A stretch of 56,187 bases of DNA, from the NCBI GenBank assembly GCA_024640955.1, contig JAHEDZ010000009.1, forward strand, positions 20,531 through 76,717, in the 5' to 3' direction. The notes below the pieces were generated by a model, which was given only the letters and a program-made list of their open reading frames with translations, was not told where the DNA came from and did not search any database. Positions 7,825 through 16,741 of the stretch are shown piece after piece; positions within the stretch are counted from its first letter, which is position 1, and every line of letters starts with the position of its first letter. Origin of the DNA: Oceanospirillaceae bacterium. GTDB lineage: Bacteria > Pseudomonadota > Gammaproteobacteria > Pseudomonadales > Balneatricaceae. A program made the position numbers and the translations under genes.

Positions 7825-8844
7825 CTAACCAAACCTCTCACTGGCGAGCTTGGCACCCTCAGCCAGTGCTTTGAGTTTAGCCTCAGCAATATCGCGATTC
7901 ATCGGCGCCATCCCGCAGTTGGTGCAAGCGATTAGATGGTCTTTGGAAACATACTGCAATGCCTGGCCAATAGTTTCAGCGATCTCTTCAGGCGTCTCTA
8001 CCCTATCGCTAGCGACATCGATAACACCGACCATGACGTCTTTACCCTCAAGCAACTTCATCATATCCATCGGCACATGTGAGTGCATGCACTCTAGGCT
8101 TACCTGATCAATATTGCTCTTCGCGAGGGCTGGAAAGACCTTCTCGTACTGGCGCCACTCATGCCCCAGCGTCTCCTTCCACTTGTTATTAGCTTCGATA
8201 CCATAGCCGTAACAGATGTGTACCGCGGTAGTGCAGGTCAGCCCCTGACAGGCCCGCTCTAGCGCTGCTACGCCCCAATCTGCCGCCTCATCCATGTAGA
8301 CATTAAACGCTGGCTCGTCGAATTGAATGATATCAACACCATCAGCCTGCAGCGCCAGCGCCTCCTGATTCAGTAGCTCGGCAAAGGCCATCGCCATTTT
8401 GACCTTGTCACCGTAGTAACGGTCCGCAACGGTATCGACAATGGTCATTGGCCCTGGCAGCGTAAACTTCAGCTTTTTCTTGGTATGTGCGCGGGCGATG
8501 CGGGCCTCAAACTCATGTATTCGCCCCTTTAGACGCAAGGGCGCAACCACTTGCGGCACCTGAGCATCGTAGCGGTTGTTACGGATACCCATGGTCACTT
8601 TGTTGTCGAAATCGATACCTTCAACATGTTCAACGAAACCGTGTACAAAGTGCTGACGCGCCATCTCGCCGTCACCAATGACATCCAGGCCCGCATCCTC
8701 CTGAGCTTTAATCCACAGCAGCGTTGCATCAGCCTTTGCCTGCAGCAACTCGTCGCCATCGAACTTCCACTCTGGCCAGAGTTTCTCGGTTTCAGCCAAC
8801 CAATTAGGTTTTGGCAGACTGCCAGCAATTGCGGTTTTGAACAT
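7825..8844 (-). CDS. Core-MetE-type cobalamin-independent methionine synthase-like methyltransferase
   Basis: 339 residues, equal to the C-terminal catalytic barrel of MetE without the N-terminal half. The zinc ligands expected from MetE are present: His209 and Cys211 (VHICYG), Glu251 (SLEC) and Cys310 (CTNCGM). Family members transfer a methyl group to homocysteine; short bacterial 'core-MetE' (Mes) proteins make methionine with methyl donors that often are not the usual folate, such as methylcobalamin. The DUF1852 partner (MesX) used by one subgroup is absent next door. GAGGAC lies 5 bp before the ATG. The gene is monocistronic; donor and acceptor are undetermined. Confidence 0.85.
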   Translation of the reverse strand: MFKTAIAGSLPKPNWLAETEKLWPEWKFDGDELLQAKADATLLWIKAQEDAGLDVIGDGEMARQHFVHGFVEHVEGIDFDNKVTMGIRNNRYDAQVPQVVAPLRLKGRIHEFEARIARAHTKKKLKFTLPGPMTIVDTVADRYYGDKVKMAMAFAELLNQEALALQADGVDIIQFDEPAFNVYMDEAADWGVAALERACQGLTCTTAVHICYGYGIEANNKWKETLGHEWRQYEKVFPALAKSNIDQVSLECMHSHVPMDMMKLLEGKDVMVGVIDVASDRVETPEEIAETIGQALQYVSKDHLIACTNCGMAPMNRDIAEAKLKALAEGAKLASERFG

Positions 8845-9050
8845 CAGATAGTCCTCGAATACGAATAGTTCAACAGCTATACGGTCCAGCCAATCTGACG
8901 GGTCATTAAAGAGTGGTCATAGATGCAAAGTCGGGAAGGAGCGAGTAAAGCATACGTTTTACGGCGCTTATTATCGGCTCAGAGGAGCAGCTAGGCAGGG
9001 GGATGTGCAGGTAATGGGGTTTTCGCGCTACTGTTCTGCGCTACTCGAGT

Positions 9051-9566
9051 TCAGGTGCGAAGACCTACAACCCGGTCGACAAGCTGATCAACCCCTAAGG
9101 CAATCTCCAACTCAACTGCCAGTTCAGATTCGTTGGGAGTCTCCAGCGTTTCAAACTGAGATTTCAGCAGGGCCGGTGGCATAAAGTGGCCGCCGCGTGC
9201 ATTAAGGCGCTCCGAAATCAGCTCGTAACTACCCGCCAGATGCACAAACAGAACCGGCTGCTCAGCGGCAGTCGTAATACGGTCACGGTACGCCTGACGC
9301 AGAGCAGAACACGCGGCGACTGCCCCGCCAGATTCACCCACCTTGTATGCCAACTCTTTGCCTACAATGTCTAACCAGGGCCAACGATCCTCGTCATCCA
9401 GAGGCACTGACTGACTCATTTTGGCAATATTTGCAGCAGGGTGAAGATCATCAGCATCAATAAAAGGCATGCCTAAACGCTTGGCGAGTTCGATACCCAC
9501 GGTCGATTTACCGCAACCACAGACACCCATCACTATGATGGCTTTCGCTTGTTGAATGTCACTCAC
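9051..9566 (-). CDS. gntK: Gluconokinase
   Basis: 171 residues, the size of the small GntK/IdnK kinases that phosphorylate D-gluconate to 6-phosphogluconate. The Walker A loop is GVCGCGKST (residues 14-22), followed by the diagnostic DADDLHP and the DDEDRWPWL segment, with LFVHLAGSYELISERL later. It starts with GTG preceded by TAGGA. It is divergent from the enolase-superfamily/SDR/2-hydroxyacid dehydrogenase operon and shares a TGGTATACCA palindrome with it, which fits a role in draining ketogluconate or gluconate made by that operon into the Entner-Doudoroff or pentose-phosphate route. Confidence 0.92.
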   Translation of the reverse strand: MSDIQQAKAIIVMGVCGCGKSTVGIELAKRLGMPFIDADDLHPAANIAKMSQSVPLDDEDRWPWLDIVGKELAYKVGESGGAVAACSALRQAYRDRITTAAEQPVLFVHLAGSYELISERLNARGGHFMPPALLKSQFETLETPNESELAVELEIALGVDQLVDRVVGLRT

Positions 9567-9624
9567 GCGTTTTCCTACCTGTTACCTGCGGCAATTTAAT
9601 TGCCGCTTTATTCACCCGTTCAGA

Positions 9625-9638
9625 AATGGTATACCATT
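9625..9638. promoter_or_regulatory. UxuR/ExuR-like operator palindrome (site B)
   Basis: Perfect 14-bp palindrome AATGGTATACCATT between gntK and the enolase-superfamily gene. The core is identical to site A at 1517 and has one change at site C (14575). It sits 59 bp from the gntK start and 66 bp from the opposing start, a natural place to control both directions. Confidence 0.7.
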
Positions 9639-9703
9639 ATCAACAAAAATAACATTGCCCAGTAAGCGCTATACGCGAAGCCGGGACGAGCAACGAGTTC
9701 TCC

Positions 9704-10903
9704 ATGAAAATCACAGGAATACGCACCTACCGCGTGGCTGAGTTTGCCAACGTTTTGTGGGTTCACGTTGAGACAGACGCTGGCATTACAGGCCTGGGCG
9801 AAACCTTCTATGGCGCCGAAGCCTGTGAAGCCCATATCCATAACACCCTGGCCGTGCGCCTACTAGGCAAGAATCCACTCAATATCGAAACGCTTAACAA
9901 AGAGATGCTATCGCTACCCAACGCTCAGGCTTCGACCGGGGTTGAGTACCGTGCTGCCTCGGCGATTGATATCGCTTTGTGGGATATCTTTGGCAAGGTT
10001 GCAGGGCAGCCGGTGCATACCATGCTGGGAGGAGAGTCCTGGGATAAGGTACGCATCTACAACACATGCGCAGGTACTCGCTACGTGCGCTCAAATGACA
10101 TCAAACCGGTAAATACCTGGAACTTGGGTGAAAGCGGTCGTTACGAGGATCTGGATGCCTTTATGACTAACGCTGGCGCTCTGGCTGAGGACCTGTTGGA
10201 ACAGGGCATAACCGCCATGAAGATCTGGCCGTTCGATCCTCCAGCCATTGAGAACCAGGGACAGTTCATCACCGCAGATCAGATGCGTAAGGCACTGCAG
10301 CCGTTTGAGAGCATCCGCAAAGCCGTTGGCGACAAGATGGATGTTATGGTGGAGATGCACTGCTTGTGGAACCTGCCTGTAGCACAGGATATCGCCCGCG
10401 AACTGGTGCAATACAAACCACGCTGGTGCGAAGATCCGATTAGGATTAACAACCCCCAGGCGCTAGCCGATTTTCGCGCAGCTACGCCAATCTGGAGCTG
10501 TGCATCAGAGACTTTGGGCTCACGTTTTGCCTACAAGGACTACCTCGACAAAGACGCCATCGATGTTGTGATGTCCGACCTCTGCTGGACGGGTGGACTG
10601 ACGGAGGGACGTAAGATTGCTGCGCTGGCCGACTTGCACCACAAACCCTTCGCGCCACATGACTGCATTGGCCCAATTGGCTTTGTCGCCGCTATTCATA
10701 TGAGCATCAGCCAGCCCAACACCTACATTCAGGAGTCTGTTCGCGCCTTCTATGAAGGTTGGTATCTAGAACTCGTTACCGAGATGCCAAAAATCGAGGG
10801 GGGTTACGTCTACCCCATGGAAGCACCTGGGCTTGGCGTTGAGCTAGTCCCCTCTCTCTTCGAACGTGGCGACCTGACCACCCGATACAGCGAACTAAAC
10901 TAA
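9704..10903 (+). CDS. Enolase superfamily (mandelate racemase/muconate lactonizing) sugar-acid dehydratase
   Basis: 399 residues. An N-terminal capping domain (GITGLGE near residue 28-33) precedes the barrel. The three metal ligands are readable as Glu217 (VEMH), Glu243 (CEDP) and Glu269 (SETLG). Lys173 (MKIWPFD) and His319 (APHDCIGP) are candidate acid/base residues. Members of this subgroup dehydrate acid sugars, but function within the family is hard to predict and I do not assign a substrate. It begins a three-gene operon and its stop overlaps the next start by one base, indicating coupling. Confidence 0.85.
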   Translation: MKITGIRTYRVAEFANVLWVHVETDAGITGLGETFYGAEACEAHIHNTLAVRLLGKNPLNIETLNKEMLSLPNAQASTGVEYRAASAIDIALWDIFGKVAGQPVHTMLGGESWDKVRIYNTCAGTRYVRSNDIKPVNTWNLGESGRYEDLDAFMTNAGALAEDLLEQGITAMKIWPFDPPAIENQGQFITADQMRKALQPFESIRKAVGDKMDVMVEMHCLWNLPVAQDIARELVQYKPRWCEDPIRINNPQALADFRAATPIWSCASETLGSRFAYKDYLDKDAIDVVMSDLCWTGGLTEGRKIAALADLHHKPFAPHDCIGPIGFVAAIHMSISQPNTYIQESVRAFYEGWYLELVTEMPKIEGGYVYPMEAPGLGVELVPSLFERGDLTTRYSELN

Positions 10904-11688
10904 TGAGTGCAACTCAATTAAAGATCTCTGGTCTATTTGATCTTTCTGGCCAGACAGCCCTGATTACCGGATCCTCGCGCGGCTTGGGGCTCGCCTTCGC
11001 CGAAGGTTTAGCACAGGCAGGCGCCCGCATAGTGCTAAACGGCGTGAATGCCGAGCGTCTGCGCCAAACGGCGCAAGCACTGAAGGCTAAAGGTTACGAC
11101 GTACTCACTGCTGCATTTGATGTCACCGACGAAGCGGCCATTAAAGCTGCATTTGAGCAGTTTGACGCCACGGGTGTAGAGATCTCTATTCTGGTAAATA
11201 ACGCCGGCATTCAGTTCCGCAAACCGATGGTTGAACTGGAAACTGCCGACTGGCAACGCGTGATAGACGCTAACCTGACATCGGCGTTTGTGATTGGCCG
11301 AGAAGCGGCGAAGCGAATGATTCCGCGGGGACGTGGCAAGGTCGTTAACATCGGCTCCCTCACCTCTGAACTGGCACGCGCCACAGTTGCGCCCTACACG
11401 GTAGCTAAGGGCGGTATAAAGATGCTGACCAAAGCGATGGCGGCCGAGTGGAGTGAACACGGCATTCAGGCCAATGCGATTGGCCCGGGCTATATGATCA
11501 CCGATATGAACGAGGCGCTGATCAACAATCCTGAGTTCGATGCCTGGGTTAAAGGGCGCACGCCAATGCGCCGCTGGGGCAAACCCGAAGAGCTTGTGGG
11601 TACCTGCGTCTACCTAGCCTCCAACGCCTCCAATTATGTCTCTGGCCAGATCATCTATGTCGATGGCGGCATGATCTCGGTTCTCTAA
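10903..11688 (+). CDS. SDR oxidoreductase, gluconate 5-dehydrogenase-like (IdnO/Gno type)
   Basis: 261 residues. It has TGSSRGLG (22-29), NNAG (99-102), Ser152, Tyr165 and Lys169 (YTVAK), and the YVSGQIIYVDGG end. The N-terminal FDLSGQTALITGSSRG and the PGYMITDMNEAL segment are characteristic of gluconate 5-dehydrogenase and 2-keto-3-deoxygluconate dehydrogenase relatives, which interconvert a keto sugar acid and its alcohol with NAD(P)H. The start codon overlaps the upstream stop (TAATG). Neighbouring gluconokinase supports a gluconate/ketogluconate link. Confidence 0.88.
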   Translation: MSATQLKISGLFDLSGQTALITGSSRGLGLAFAEGLAQAGARIVLNGVNAERLRQTAQALKAKGYDVLTAAFDVTDEAAIKAAFEQFDATGVEISILVNNAGIQFRKPMVELETADWQRVIDANLTSAFVIGREAAKRMIPRGRGKVVNIGSLTSELARATVAPYTVAKGGIKMLTKAMAAEWSEHGIQANAIGPGYMITDMNEALINNPEFDAWVKGRTPMRRWGKPEELVGTCVYLASNASNYVSGQIIYVDGGMISVL

Positions 11689-11703
11689 TTCGGGTATTCA
11701 AGA

Positions 11704-12663
11704 ATGAACATCGTTTTTCATGGGGCCAACGCCCAAACCTTTATGCCGCGGTTTGAAATTCTGCTGGAGCAGGATCACCAGATAAGTTTTGTACCAGATC
11801 AGATTGAGAGTTCAGAGCATATTGCGACCTATCAGGCAGCCGATATTGTCATTGGTATTCGCTACGATGCTGGCCTGCCAAAACTCAGCGCTCAGCTCTA
11901 CCAACTCCCCAGTGCCGGTTATGACAAGGTCGACCTGAATATGCTGCCGGCAAACTGTGCTGCAGCTAACGTATTCGGTCACGAAAAGGCGATCGCTGAA
12001 TATGTGATGATGGCTCTGCTGAGCCGCCATGTACCGCTATTCGAAGCCGATCAGCAACTACGTGAACGCAACTGGTACTACTGGGCCGGCAAACCAACCG
12101 GCCTGCGCACTGAGCTGGGTAGCGAGACCATCGGTATCATTGGGCATGGCCATATCGGTAAAGAGATTGCCAAGAGAGCTCAGGCATTCGGCATGCGTGT
12201 GATGATGGCGAATCGCTCGCCGGTTGATGTGCAGTACGACAAGACCTTCGGACTAACTGATCTGGCGAAGATGGCATCCGAGGTGGATATATTAGTTAAC
12301 TGCCTACCTCTAGCGCCAGCCACTGAGAGCCTCATAAATGCTAAGATATTCAGCGCTATGAAAGCGAGCGGCGTGTTCGTTAACGTCGGCCGCGGGGCTG
12401 TGGCGGATGAACAGGATCTCTTTATTGCGCTGCAGAATAAACATATAGGTGCCGCAATTATAGACACCTGGTATCGGTACCCAAGTCCAGATAACGCCAT
12501 CCCCAATCCGTCAGTTCTACCGTTTGCAGAGCTCGACAATGTGCTAATGACCCCGCATATGTCGGGCTGGACCGAGGGTACAATTGCACGGCGCCAGCAG
12601 CAGATGGCGGACAATATCAATCGACTCGCGCGGGGCGAAGCGATCCTGAATTCGTTGAAGTAG
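11704..12663 (+). CDS. D-isomer-specific 2-hydroxyacid dehydrogenase
   Basis: 319 residues of the D-2-hydroxyacid dehydrogenase family. The NAD(P) loop is GIIGHGHIGKEIAKRA (about residues 143-158). Catalytic Arg (NVGRGAV) and His (TPHMSGWT) are readable; the usual acidic residue between them is less clear. The family includes 2-ketogluconate/glyoxylate/hydroxypyruvate reductases. As the third gene after a dehydratase and a gluconate 5-dehydrogenase-like SDR it may reduce a 2-keto sugar acid or an oxidised pathway product; this is inference. Confidence 0.88.
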   Translation: MNIVFHGANAQTFMPRFEILLEQDHQISFVPDQIESSEHIATYQAADIVIGIRYDAGLPKLSAQLYQLPSAGYDKVDLNMLPANCAAANVFGHEKAIAEYVMMALLSRHVPLFEADQQLRERNWYYWAGKPTGLRTELGSETIGIIGHGHIGKEIAKRAQAFGMRVMMANRSPVDVQYDKTFGLTDLAKMASEVDILVNCLPLAPATESLINAKIFSAMKASGVFVNVGRGAVADEQDLFIALQNKHIGAAIIDTWYRYPSPDNAIPNPSVLPFAELDNVLMTPHMSGWTEGTIARRQQQMADNINRLARGEAILNSLK

Positions 12664-12673
12664 ATAGATCGTT

Positions 12674-12738
12674 GGTCGCCATCCCTTCGGGAGGGCTACT
12701 ACAGATCGGGTAGGAGCTCCCCCGAAGGGGTGGCGACC
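12674..12738. repeat. REPIN-like pair of inverted palindromic units (element 1)
   Basis: Two ~29-bp units of the form GTAGGAGC-(hairpin)-TGGCGACC in inverted orientation. One reads rightward from 12709 to 12738, the other leftward from 12703 to 12674 with one change in its head (GTAGTAGC). The whole folds into a long imperfect hairpin. The unit resembles Pseudomonas-type REP sequences. It falls between the 2-hydroxyacid dehydrogenase gene and the DUF2938 gene. Confidence 0.7.
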
Positions 12739-12765
12739 CAAAAAATTGAACCGAGAGTCCGAATA

Positions 12766-13236
12766 ATGAACCTATCAGCTATCGAACTGGGCATCCTAAT
12801 GGGCGTTGGCGGTACCGTCGCCATGGATATCTGGGCCCTTATCCAACACTGGGTCTTCAAGATGCCTCTACCTAACTGGGGCAACCCGGGCCGTTGGTTT
12901 GCGCACCTGCCGAAGATATTCCACGACGAGATCAGCAAGTCGCCCGCAGTGAAAAACGAAGTCGCGATCGGTTGGGCCTTCCACTACGCCGTGGGGATCA
13001 TCTACGGCATCTTCTGGATCCTGATTGCCGGGGAGGCTTGGATTGCAGAACCGACCTTCCTACCACTCTGGACCTTTGCATTGGTTACGATCGCAGCGGG
13101 CTGGTTCCTGCTGCATCCGGGCATGGGTCTGGGCTGGGCGCTCTCTAAAACAGCAACGCCCTGGAAAGGCCGATTTCTCGGCCTGGTTGCTCATACGGCC
13201 TTCGGCCTAGGGATGTGGATACCAGCCTTAATGTAG
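12766..13236 (+). CDS. DUF2938 family membrane protein
   Basis: 156 residues from the ATG at 12766. An in-frame ATG at 12730 lies inside the repeat and is less likely. I see about four hydrophobic segments, near LGILMGVGGTVAMDIW, WAFHYAVGIIYGIFWIL, LWTFALVTIAAGWFLL and GLVAHTAFGLGMWI, with the family-like loop NWGNPGRWF. Function is unknown. The gene is bracketed on both sides by REPIN-like pairs built from the same unit, and its stop codon lies within the second one. Confidence 0.8.
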   Translation: MNLSAIELGILMGVGGTVAMDIWALIQHWVFKMPLPNWGNPGRWFAHLPKIFHDEISKSPAVKNEVAIGWAFHYAVGIIYGIFWILIAGEAWIAEPTFLPLWTFALVTIAAGWFLLHPGMGLGWALSKTATPWKGRFLGLVAHTAFGLGMWIPALM

Positions 13237-13303
13237 GAGCGAGCGCAGCAGGCGACCAGACCGTACACATTAATGGTCGCCACCTCTACAAGGAGGCTCC
13301 TAC
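13233..13303. repeat. REPIN-like pair of inverted palindromic units (element 2)
   Basis: Same unit as element 1: GTAGGAGC...GGCGACC rightward from 13233 to 13257 and GTAGGAGC...GGCGACC leftward from 13303 to 13275. The pair is convergent here, whereas element 1 is divergent. The outer arms are 8-bp perfect (13233-13240 with 13296-13303) and an inner 8-bp arm (13251-13258 with 13274-13281) nests inside. It overlaps the stop codons of both flanking convergent genes. Confidence 0.75.
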
Positions 13304-13620
13304 TGTGAACTGAGCTGATCGATCAGTTTCTGAGAGTGTTCACGACGCTTCTCATCCCATTTGAGAAATCGGCGATTGGTCAGGAAGTAGATGAGGTAAC
13401 CAAAGGGGACAGCCAACAACGGCAGCAGATCAAGCCCTTCGGTTTTGCGCAGTAGCATCATCGCCAAAAACAGCGTAATGCCAGCCACAATACCGAGTGG
13501 CTTGGGATAGCGCCCCGCTTTATCGATCGGGTTTTGGGCTTCCCACTGTTTCATCTGACGAATCCACTCGGCCTGCTGTTCGTCACTCAATCCCTGAGCG
13601 CTGGGTACTTCTGTTGCCAT
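13300..13620 (-). CDS. Hypothetical inner-membrane protein (106 aa)
   Basis: 106 residues. A soluble, Gln/Glu-rich N-terminus (DEQQAEWIRQMKQWE) is followed by two close hydrophobic segments (PLGIVAGITLFLAMMLL and LLPLLAVPFGYLIYFL) and a charged C-terminal tail, suggesting a hairpin in the membrane. I do not recognise the family. It lies downstream of the uronate dehydrogenase gene on the same strand, 83 bp away, so it may be cotranscribed, but nothing links it to uronate metabolism. Confidence 0.65.
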   Translation of the reverse strand: MATEVPSAQGLSDEQQAEWIRQMKQWEAQNPIDKAGRYPKPLGIVAGITLFLAMMLLRKTEGLDLLPLLAVPFGYLIYFLTNRRFLKWDEKRREHSQKLIDQLSSQ

Positions 13621-13703
13621 CTCTATCTCTTAAACCACTATTGGGTAGTTTATGGGGCTTTTGTTTATGGAGCCGTTATTCCTGTAGCCTTTATTCACGG
13701 AGC

Positions 13704-14498
13704 TTATATCAACGGAGCCTTGAGCCAGACGCCACCCTGATAGGTCAGCAGCCCCTGATCAATCGCATCCTCGTATGGGGTTAAATCAGCAAACTCAGCA
13801 GCAAACTGTTCGGAGTCATCCTTAGGTTCCCACCCTAGATCGACCGCTAGTTTATCATCCCAAAAACGACGTGTATTGGCCGAGGCACCGTAAACGATGG
13901 TGTAGCCCAGATGCTCAACGTTGAAGCTGCGGTCAATCAGACTAATAAAATCCCTGGGACTCAGCCAGGTAGATAACATCCGCGGATCTTTTGGCTTGGG
14001 CAGACAAGAGCCAATGCGGACCACCAGTGTCTGCTGCCCAAACTTATCGTGATACATGCTAGCAACCTGCTCACCAAAGGCCTTGGAAACTCCGTAGTAG
14101 CCATCCGGACGCGGCAGCGCTGAGGCATCCAGCATATCGGTAAACTTGTATGCACCCATGGCGTGGTTTGAGCTGGCAAAAATAATCCGTGGCTGGCCAA
14201 ATTTCTGTGCTGAGGTATAGAGGCAGTGCATACCGATAACATTGGAGACAAGAATCTTCTCCCAAGTGTCCTCCAACGAGATGCCGCCCAGATGCAAAAC
14301 ACCATCACAGCCTTCAACAATGGCATCCACTTGCGCCTGATCGCTCAACTCCGCGGCGATAAACTCTTCATGTTCAGCCAGATCAGTGATTTCACGAATA
14401 TCGCTTAGGCGAACTTGCTCCGCGACCTGAGTCAGCAGTGGACGCAGCTGAGTTGCGACACCACCCGATGCACCGGTTACCAAAAGTCTGCTTAGCAC
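13704..14498 (-). CDS. udh: Uronate dehydrogenase
   Basis: About 264 residues, an extended-SDR of the uronate dehydrogenase type that oxidises D-galacturonate or D-glucuronate to the aldaro-lactone with NAD+. It has TGASGGVA, GGISLEDTWEKIL, SSNHAMGAY, the catalytic YYGVSKAFGE and the RIGSCLPKP and NTRRFWDD segments typical of the family. I prefer the GTG at 14498, which has AAGGAG at good spacing, over the ATG at 14513, which lacks a ribosome binding site and overlaps that AAGGAG. It is divergent from kdgD across a hexuronate-type operator. Confidence 0.9.
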   Translation of the reverse strand: MLSRLLVTGASGGVATQLRPLLTQVAEQVRLSDIREITDLAEHEEFIAAELSDQAQVDAIVEGCDGVLHLGGISLEDTWEKILVSNVIGMHCLYTSAQKFGQPRIIFASSNHAMGAYKFTDMLDASALPRPDGYYGVSKAFGEQVASMYHDKFGQQTLVVRIGSCLPKPKDPRMLSTWLSPRDFISLIDRSFNVEHLGYTIVYGASANTRRFWDDKLAVDLGWEPKDDSEQFAAEFADLTPYEDAIDQGLLTYQGGVWLKAPLI

Positions 14499-14572
14499 TA
14501 CACTCTCCTTCATTCACCGACACAAACGGCGAAAGCTGCGCTCTAAATTTGCACTACTCTGACACGTCTAAA

Positions 14573-14586
14573 AATGGTATACAATT
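14573..14586. promoter_or_regulatory. UxuR/ExuR-like operator palindrome (site C)
   Basis: AATGGTATACAATT, one base off the perfect site B palindrome, between udh and kdgD. It shares the TGGTATAC core with sites A and B. It lies 74 bp upstream of the udh start and 69 bp upstream of the kdgD start. Confidence 0.6.
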
Positions 14587-14595
14587 CTGCTTTAA

Positions 14596-15557
<962 letters not shown>

Positions 15558-15558
<1 letters not shown>

Positions 15559-16706
15559 TGAAAATTGTCGATGTACGCACTCATCTGCTCGACTTCAAAC
15601 TGGACACGCCGTTTGAGAGTGCATCTATGCGATTTGACCGCCGCCAACATCTACTGGTTGAGATAGTCTGTGATAACGGCTTGGTTGGTTGGGGGGAGTG
15701 CTTGGGTCCTGCGCGGATGAATGCAGCGGTGGTTCATGGGTACCGTTCTCGCCTTCTAGGACAAGACCCCCTGCAGAACGAGGTGCTATGGCTCGATCTC
15801 TATCACACCTTCAGAGATCAGGGTCAAAGAGGCCTCAGCCTTACTGCACTCTCAGGTATCGATATCGCGCTCTGGGATATTAAAGGCAAAGAGTTCAACG
15901 CACCGATTTCCACCCTGATGGGCGGGCGTTTCCGCGAACAGGTTGAGGCCTATGCCACAGGTTCGTTCCGTCGTGAAGGTGTGGACCGCATCAGCGATGT
16001 CGTTGCTGAAACTAAGCGTTACCTAGTCGAGGGTTTCAAGGCTACGAAAATAAAGATCGGCTTCAATTTGGAGGAGGACCTGGAGCTTATTCGTCAGGTC
16101 CGCGAAGCGGTTGGGCCACAGATGCAACTGATGATAGACGCCAATCACGGTTATCAAGTAGATGAGGCGATAGCGCTGGGGCGACGAGCGGCCGCATACG
16201 ACATTGCCTGGTTTGAAGAGCCTGTGCTGCCAGAGTGGATCGGTGCGTACCGCGAGGTCAAAGAGAAGCAGCCTATCCCGGTGGCGGGCGGTGAGACCTG
16301 GCACTCACGCTGGGGCATGCTGGAGCCAATCAACACTAGGGCAGTCAGTATCATTCAACCTGATGTCTGCGGTGTGGGTGGTTTTAGCGAGTTTCGTCGC
16401 GTTGTCGATATGGCTCAAACACAGGGTATTCGCGTAGTGCCGCACGTCTGGGGCACCGCCGTTCAGATTGCGGCCAGCCTACAGGCACACGCCACGATAG
16501 CGCCGGCACCTGTACGCCAATCTCCTTTGGACGCGATGTTTGAGTTCGACCGCACCGAAAACCCCTTCCGCCAAGCGGTCGTCATGCAGCCGCTAGAGCA
16601 CAAAAACGGTGTTATCCAAATACCAAACAGCCCAGGGCTTGGCATAGAGATCAACCGCGATGCGCTAGAGGAGTTCAAGTTAATGCCAGAGCCCGGCGAT
16701 CACTAA
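15558..16706 (+). CDS. gci: Enolase-superfamily enzyme, probable D-galactarolactone cycloisomerase
   Basis: 382 residues of the mandelate racemase subgroup. The full catalytic set is visible: Lys164-x-Lys166 (TKIKIG), metal ligands Asp194 (IDANHGY), Glu220 (FEEP) and Glu246 (GGETW), and the Asp269/His296 dyad (QPDVCG, PHVWG). Between udh, which makes galactaro-1,4-lactone, and kdgD, which consumes 3-deoxy-2-keto-hexarate, a ring-opening cycloisomerase is exactly the missing step, as in Agrobacterium Gci. A galactarate or glucarate dehydratase is the main alternative. Assignment to this reaction rests on context. Confidence 0.75.
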
Positions 16707-16741
16707 AAAATTTTTGTCCATTCAATATCAGAGGAACAAGT

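Noticed and set aside
12730-12765. Upstream ATG for the DUF2938 gene
   Set aside because: The extra 12 residues are encoded inside the REPIN-like element and are not hydrophobic or family-like; the ATG at 12766 is better.
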